Source: Escarpia spicata
Lineage: Eukaryota > Annelida > Polychaeta > Sabellida > Siboglinidae
Direction of reading: 5' to 3'
Assembly: GCA_963995525.1 (NCBI GenBank)
Contig: OZ023214.1
Location: forward strand, 35,712,013 to 35,776,012
DNA: 64,000 nucleotides
Part shown: one piece after another, positions 60,701 to 64,000 of the stretch
Layout: every line of letters begins with the position of its first letter
Numbering within the stretch: the first letter of the stretch is position 1
The notes under the pieces: model-generated
What the model was told of the DNA's origin: nothing
The model's input: the letters and a program-made list of their open reading frames with translations, nothing else
Databases searched by the model: none
Translations under genes and position numbers: made by a program

Positions 60701-63627
60701 GGAAGACTGGCAGTTCTTGTTCTTAGCAGTTAGCACTGTCAGCCAGTGCCAAGTAGCATGGTCTTCAAACTACATTAAAGGCATTTCCTGTCTAACTGAT
60801 GGGTTAACTGCTAATTGACTTTTTATGGCTTAATTAAACAAACAGGTTTATGGCCTGAACTGCAAGCCTACAATTATTATGTTTGCTTAACAGGGTGTTT
60901 CTGACTGGGAAAAGATGCTGCCTGTTGCCATGTTTGTGTATCATAGACATTGTTATCAGAGAATGAGGATGTGTAGGGATGGTAAGGTTGTATACTATCA
61001 GAAATAACAAAGTATTTAAAAAATAGTTGAACATTTAAATATTTCAGGAAAGTTTCATTTTATAACCAAATATGAAACTTTCCTGAAATATTTAAATGTT
61101 CAACTATTTTTTAAATACTTTGTTATTTCTGATAGTATACAACCTTACCATCCCTACACATCCCAGTACATCCTCATTCTCTGATAACAATGTCTATGAT
61201 ACACAAACATGGCAACAGGCAGCATCTTTTCCCAATCAGAAACACCCTGTTAAGCAAACATTGTAGGCTTGCAGTTTTTATAACCAAATATATTTATTTT
61301 CCCGTGTACATATTGAGAAAGTACTCAGATGTACTTGTAATGTACTCGTAGAATCTGAGTACAATGAGTACGAGTCCATGACCCATAAGTGTCATGAGTA
61401 CGAGTACTTCAAAAATGTACTCAAGTACATGAGTACCGAGTACTTCGGCCCCAGGTCTGTTCCACACTGTACATATACATGCCTCCGTTTGCTGGGATCT
61501 GTTACAGGCCTATGTCTTACACTGTGTGCACAAGCCCCCATTTGCTGGCATCTGTTACAGGCCTACGTCTTACACTGTGTCTACAAGCCCCTGTTTGCTG
61601 GCATCTGTTACATGCCTATGTCCTACACTGTACCTACAAGCCCCTGTTTGCTGGCATCTGTTACAGGCCTACGTCTTACACTGAGTCTACAAGCCCCTGT
61701 TTGCTGGCAACTGTTACAGGCCTATGTCCTACACTGTATCTACAAGCTCCTGTTTGCTTGCATCTGTTACAGGCATATGTCCTACACTGTGTCTACAAGC
61801 CCCTGTTTGCTGGCATCTGTTACAGGCCTATGTCCTACACTGTGTCTACAAGTCCCTGTTTGCTGGCATCTGTTACAGGCCTATGTCCTACACTGTATCT
61901 ACAAGCCCCTGTTTGCTGGCATCTGTTACAGGCCTATGTCCTACACTGTGTCTACAAGCCCCTGTTTGCTGGCATCTGTTACAGGCCTATGTCCTACACT
62001 GTGTCTACAAGCCCCTGTTTGCTGGCATCTGTTACAGGCCTATGTCCTACACTGTGTCTACAAGCCCCTGTTTGCTGGCATCTGTTATAGGCCTATGACC
62101 TACACTGTGTCTACAAGCCCCTGTTTGCTGGCATCTGTTACAGGCCTATGTCCTACACTGTGTCTACAAGCCCCTGTTTGCTGGCATCTGTTACATGCCT
62201 ATGTCCTACACTGTGTCTACAAGCCCCTGTTTGCTGGCATCTGTTACAGGCCTATGTCCTACACTGTGTCTACAAGCCCCTGTTTGCTGGCATCTGTAGC
62301 TGTCTCGCTGCTCATGATGAACAACTCAATAAGATCACTCGCAACTTGCACGAACTTCAGCTGAGGGACGTTGGAGTGCGACTCGAGTTTTGGTAAGCCT
62401 ATGGATATTTAAGTAACTTCCACAATGCTTAAACTTTAGAGGTGTTGCTTAAAAAAGCCAACATTCTCCGGAACCACAACTAAAATCATATCAAGCCAAA
62501 ATGTATGCACAGTCCCAATAATTTTGAAATTTTTTCCTTAAAATTCACTGCATACAACCAAAGTACAATTTCACCAATAAAATGCTATGTAATCTTTGTT
62601 AAGATCACAAGTGCATATGATGATGCCAGGTTATATATATTGTCGTTAGTTTCTATGATTGCTTTTGTTTGATACAATCTCTAGCAAAGAATGATACAGA
62701 ATATGACATTGTGGCTAGAACTACTTATAAAGGTAACACAGATCATAGTTATCTGTCTTGGTATACACACTTGGCAATGATGACAATTGTTTCATTATAA
62801 CGATGTATCAGTATCATAGGACTGGTTTCTACCATTACAGTTTGGTTGCTATGAACAATTTACAAATCAGTCTGTGTGGGGTGACTAGTTTAAAAAAAAA
62901 TACATTTTAATCTGTTTATCAACTGTACAAAAAGGTTGTTTGTTGCTGATAGTCGAAACATCCCACGTGCCCGGAAGGAACTGGGATACCTGATGTCTTA
63001 CAGTACTCCCCTCAGTAAACTCAACTGCCTCAAACGGGCCGTCCGCACCCTCATGCAACCCGTCCAGAGAGCTAACCAAGCCGGTGAGAAAACGCGTTCC
63101 TGAACGTTGCCAAACCCCATCTGTCTTTCTGCTGCTCTCAGGCACGAATACATATACCAACACTATTGAGTTTTTCTAAGATTTTAAGTGATTTATTTGT
63201 GCGATAGTATTTAATGAAATTTTGTGTATGTCATGGTTATTACACATGTTCACAAACACATACATGTGCATTCGCACAGATGCTATGCATTCAATGAATG
63301 AATAAACACTTTTTTGAACAATAGTATAAATAGTAATGTCTTAACTATGTTACATGAATATAAATTATTAAAAAATGACTAGAAGTGTATTGCTTACATC
63401 TTTTTAGTAATAATTATTTCTTTGTGTTAACTTTGCGGTGCTTCACTGGATGAAAATGTAGTAATAAAGTAATGTCTTGAAATTGTAATAGAAATTCCTA
63501 GCAAAGAACCTCGTTCAAGCAACTGAGTCAGCTGACTGTGCTTTGCAGGAAACCCTCTCGCATTGACTACAGATGATCTGCTGCCCATGCTCATCTTTCT
63601 TGTTGTGAAAATGGAAATGCCAAACTG
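51624..63627 (+). CDS. ANKRD27: ANKRD27 (VARP)-like VPS9-domain protein, N-terminal part
   Basis: Twelve coding exons in consistent phase give about 350 residues before the window ends. Vertebrate ANKRD27/VARP is an endosomal Rab21 exchange factor and Rab32/38, VAMP7 and retromer partner: N-terminal region, VPS9 domain from about residue 233, then ankyrin repeats. The match is clear: MDLYDEDL at the start, PVLFEETFFNANDES and LCIAQPLDG near 95-120, LERESLTKHIDAASDLFTKA near 180-200, and the VPS9 domain from residue 233 with LNKITRNLHELQLRDVGVR, NIPRARKEL and TTDDLLPMLIFLVVK...PNW (human ADDLLSVLLYLLVK...PNW). The Asp of DDLLP is a conserved VPS9 position. A 5' UTR segment starts at 51582 after TTTTTCAG. 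Introns carry a hammerhead-like palindrome, two minisatellites, three SINEs and a hAT element. Confidence 0.95.
51784..51984. mobile_element. Palindromic element with hammerhead-like core on each strand
   Basis: The two arms mirror each other: CTTAATACACAACTAGGAAT on the left recurs inverted on the right. On the plus strand CTGATGA (51911-51917) is followed by a GGCTGCC/GGCAGTT stem-loop and GAAAC (51936-51940). On the minus strand CTGATGA (51855-51849), a GACTGCT/GGTGGTC stem-loop and GAAAC (51830-51826) follow. That is the catalytic-core order of a hammerhead ribozyme, known in Penelope-like retroelements. Stem III and the cleavage base look imperfect (G at the cleavage position in the minus copy), so activity is doubtful. 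Intron 1 of the ANKRD27-like gene. Confidence 0.6.
52093..53293. mobile_element. pogo/Tigger-like non-autonomous element
   Basis: Flanked by TA. The left end starts CAGAAGTCCCTCTCTTC and the right end, reverse-complemented, CAGTAGTCCCTCTCTTCAGC. GTCCCTCTGATGAGGGGACA-type motifs recur subterminally on both sides. About 1.2 kb, no transposase seen. Intron 1 of the ANKRD27-like gene. Confidence 0.7.
53380..53499 (+). CDS. ANKRD27: ANKRD27-like exon 2
   Basis: 40 codons after TTTTCCAG: ICVPCVGSLLGYN, then SHVLVPMEEKPCCFVTVSGK (human ILIPVEEH...LNGK). Donor GTAAGA. Confidence 0.93.
54008..54067 (+). CDS. ANKRD27: ANKRD27-like exon 3
   Basis: 20 codons, ELTIQSNIVTRGSGFTHTDP, between TTTGCAG and GTAAGT; phase 0 on both sides. 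Confidence 0.93.
54372..54465 (+). CDS. ANKRD27: ANKRD27-like exon 4
   Basis: 94 bases encoding IPVLFEETFFNANDESYMVL and CIAQPLDGATS, the most conserved N-terminal block. Donor GTTTGT, phase 1. Confidence 0.95.
54543..54575 (+). CDS. ANKRD27: ANKRD27-like possible 33-base microexon
   Basis: TGTCTACAG acceptor and GTAAGA donor frame 11 codons (GFIKYRAKYVQ). It is phase 1 on both sides, so it may be included or skipped without changing frame. No vertebrate counterpart is recognised, so it may be alternative or spurious. Confidence 0.5.
55249..55323 (+). CDS. ANKRD27: ANKRD27-like exon 6
   Basis: 75 bases after TCTTTCAG: VGESQSKGFLLNSFTDYTTF then LWGET, phase 1 to phase 1; donor GTTGGT. It corresponds to the variable linker before the EFLGRHSERFD-like helix of human ANKRD27. 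Confidence 0.8.
55448..56530. repeat. 30-bp polypyrimidine minisatellite
   Basis: About 35 copies of a 30-bp unit (TCTTTCACTCTCATTCTCCA then CTCCCCTCAG), with 20- and 24-bp variants arranged in a higher-order pattern of about 228 bp (variant TTTCATTCTCCTCTCCCCTC at 55801 and about 56029). Every unit ends in a pyrimidine tract plus CAG. Because 30 is divisible by three, both strands read open with 10-residue periodicity; these are not taken as genes. It lies in intron 6 of the ANKRD27-like gene. Confidence 0.97.
56531..57537. other. Rest of ANKRD27-like intron 6
   Basis: Pyrimidine-rich then AT-rich sequence; no further element recognised. Confidence 0.5.
57538..57632 (+). CDS. ANKRD27: ANKRD27-like exon 7
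   Basis: 95 bases after GCATAG: GEKNKKLVDQAISSFLGHLH and HLERESLTKHI; donor GTAAGA. It restores phase 0. Confidence 0.93.
58051..58110 (+). CDS. ANKRD27: ANKRD27-like exon 8
   Basis: 20 codons, DAASDLFTKAMQIVLKNRHL (human IDSANALYTKCLQQLLRDSHL). Acceptor TCCCAG, donor GTGAGT. Confidence 0.95.
58278..58355. repeat. (CA)n-rich tract in intron 8
   Basis: Imperfect CA repeat with TA and TCTC interruptions, about 75 bp upstream of the exon 9 acceptor. Confidence 0.9.
58427..58483 (+). CDS. ANKRD27: ANKRD27-like exon 9
   Basis: 19 codons, KKPAFQDSSLMENVKVAVE, ending at donor GTGAGA. The vertebrate protein continues with IYVHHEIYNLIF, which matches the start of exon 10. Confidence 0.93.
58715..59056 (+). 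mobile_element. tRNA-derived SINE, copy 1
   Basis: tRNA-like head with GTGGCTAGGGCTTTGG (A box) and GGTTCGAATCC (B box), then a body with CCTTGGGCAAGTTTGTTCAC and GCTCCAGTTCACTCAGCTG. A GCGCTATATAAGAACTTACC tail and ATC repeats follow. Intron 9 of the ANKRD27-like gene. Confidence 0.85.
59219..59522 (-). mobile_element. tRNA-derived SINE, copy 2 (inverted)
   Basis: Same family as 58715-59056 but on the minus strand: GGATTCGAACCCGC (B box complement) near 59456, CTTGCCCAAGGTTCGAC near 59430, and GGTAAGTTCTTATATAGTGC at the 3' end. Confidence 0.85.
59718..59942 (+). repeat. 53-bp exon-derived minisatellite, left block
   Basis: Four units and part of a fifth, starting at 59718 (51 bp), 59769, 59822, 59875 and 59928. 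Each consists of an ACAG or GCAG acceptor followed by the TACAAGCCCCTGTTTGCTGG exon sequence. The leftmost unit is the most diverged. Separated from the right block by a hAT insertion. Confidence 0.93.
60270..60420 (-). pseudogene. hAT transposase C-terminal fragment
   Basis: The minus strand reads ASSAPVERVFSIAEKVFCPE then RCSLKDSTCEQLMFIRCN. This is the hAT dimerisation domain (consensus SSAPVERVFS...R..L......LMFL..N). The rest of the transposase is missing. Confidence 0.85.
60859..61277. repeat. Palindrome with about 200-bp arms
   Basis: Left arm 60859-61058 and right arm 61072-61277 are near-perfect reverse complements around a 13-base centre, with two small indels (for example GATGTACTGGGATG on one side). 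It lies inside the hAT element and could fold into a long hairpin. Confidence 0.93.
61460..62300 (+). repeat. 53-bp exon-derived minisatellite, right block
   Basis: One interrupted unit, then fourteen units starting every 53 bp from 61508 to 62197, and the start of true exon 10 at 62250. There is no length change at all. Each carries CATCTGTTACAG followed by GCCTATGTCCTACACTGTGT; one has TTACAT and one TTATAG in place of TTACAG. Because 53 is not a multiple of three and no unit contains a stop in any frame, a 328-residue frame runs through. Confidence 0.97.
62250..62392 (+). CDS. ANKRD27: ANKRD27-like exon 10, last unit of the 53-bp array
   Basis: 143 bases after TGTTACAG: AYVLHCVYKPLFAGICSCLA, AHDEQLNKITRNLHELQLRD and VGVRLEF; donor GTAAGC, phase 2. 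Start of the VPS9 domain. Its first 46 bases are identical or nearly so to each of the 53-bp units stacked upstream. This acceptor is chosen because it alone gives a direct match to the family without an insert. Confidence 0.9.
62393..62952. other. ANKRD27-like intron 10-11, nothing recognised
   Basis: AT-rich intron between exons 10 and 11; no repeat or coding segment seen. Confidence 0.6.
62953..63083 (+). CDS. ANKRD27: ANKRD27-like exon 11
   Basis: 131 bases after GCTGATAG: NIPRARKELGYLMSYSTPLS and KLNCLKRAVRTLMQPVQRAN; donor GTGAGA, phase 1. P-x-x-KL is a conserved VPS9 feature. Confidence 0.94.
63549..63627 (+). CDS. ANKRD27: ANKRD27-like exon 12
   Basis: 79 bases after TTTGCAG: GNPLALTTDDLLPMLIFLVV then KMEMPNW; donor GTGGGT, phase 2. 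VPS9 core; the gene continues beyond the window. Confidence 0.94.
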
Positions 63628-63680
63628 GTGGGTAGCAACAAAACATGTATTTTCATAGTAGCCATTTTATATAAGATTGT

Positions 63681-64000
63681 GGAGTGGTTAAAGTGTCAGA
63701 GTCTCGATCCAGAGATTGCGGGTTCAACTTTTATTGCTGCCATATCGAACCTTGGGCAAGTTCGTTCACACTACATTGCTCTAGTTCACTCAGTATGAAC
63801 AAGTACCTGGCTATCAACAGTGCTTAGATATAAACAAATAGGTTCGGTGCAGTAATTGCAGTGTGTCTGAATGCTTCCTGAAGAAGATGAAATGGTGTTC
63901 GATTGAACAGATCTGCCAGCCGCAAGGTAGTGAAGTGTAAAGTGCTTTGAGCAGTCCTAAAGATTGGATGCCGCACAACATAGGAACTTACCTTTACTTT
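63681..64000 (+). mobile_element. tRNA-derived SINE, copy 3
   Basis: Same family: GTGGAGTGGTTAAAGTGTCA head, CCTTGGGCAAGTTCGTTCAC body and GGAACTTACCTTTAC end at the window edge. Intron 12. Confidence 0.85.

Larger units (their letters stand above)
59943..61459. mobile_element. hAT element inserted in the 53-bp array
   Basis: Termini TCCAGACCTGGGGCC and (reverse complement) CAGACCTGGGGCC are followed on both sides by many GAGTACGAGTAC-type subterminal motifs. The flanks TTCCACAG and TTCCACAC match at 7 of 8 bases, as for an 8-bp hAT target duplication. It carries a transposase scrap and a large internal palindrome. Confidence 0.85.

Overview
This is an AT-rich, intron-rich, transposon-dense piece of an animal nuclear genome. 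The evidence is multi-exon genes with GT-AG introns, tRNA-derived SINEs, several non-LTR retrotransposon lineages, hAT-like and Tc1/mariner-like elements, and host proteins that match metazoan families. One gene encodes a ciliary nexin-dynein regulatory complex subunit, so the animal has motile cilia. The repeats and the divergence from vertebrate proteins suggest an invertebrate (deuterostome or lophotrochozoan). I cannot name the phylum from sequence alone.

Four host genes are recognisable. (1) GAS8/DRC4 lies on the minus strand, 13897 down to 864: five exons, all in phase 0, covering the N-terminal 261 residues; the rest lies left of the window. RFX X-box-like motifs sit about 80-105 bp upstream of its start codon. 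(2) A NUDT7-like Nudix CoA diphosphatase lies on the plus strand at 18312-19936: two exons, complete, ending in the peroxisomal signal SKL. (3) A SPATA2/Tamo-like PUB-domain protein lies on the plus strand at 28023-31615: two exons, 467 residues. (4) An ANKRD27/VARP-like VPS9-domain gene lies on the plus strand from 51624 to the right edge: twelve coding exons, about 350 residues, with the end of VPS9 and any ankyrin repeats outside the window.

Between and inside these genes the DNA is mostly mobile-element sediment. The large GAS8 intron holds a TA-flanked DNA transposon that has itself been split by a CR1/L2-like LINE. The 15-24 kb region has a decayed LINE on the minus strand and a LINE split by another LINE. 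The SPATA2-like intron holds a Tigger-like element with a smaller inverted-repeat element inside it. At 34-40 kb there are reverse transcriptase scraps and a decayed THAP-domain (P-element-like) gene. Positions 40144-51527 are two nearly identical 5.6-5.8 kb head-to-tail copies, either a very recent duplication or two haplotypes left uncollapsed by the assembler.

The most unusual part is the ANKRD27-like gene. Its VPS9-domain exon 10 begins with a sequence amplified into a 53-bp minisatellite. Each unit carries the exon's 5' part plus a 3' splice site, so about 20 tandem acceptor copies lie upstream of the exon, and a 1.5-kb hAT element has since split the array. Intron 6 of the same gene holds a second, 30-bp minisatellite whose every unit also looks like a pyrimidine tract plus CAG. 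Intron 1 carries a 0.2-kb palindromic element with a hammerhead-ribozyme-like core on each strand.
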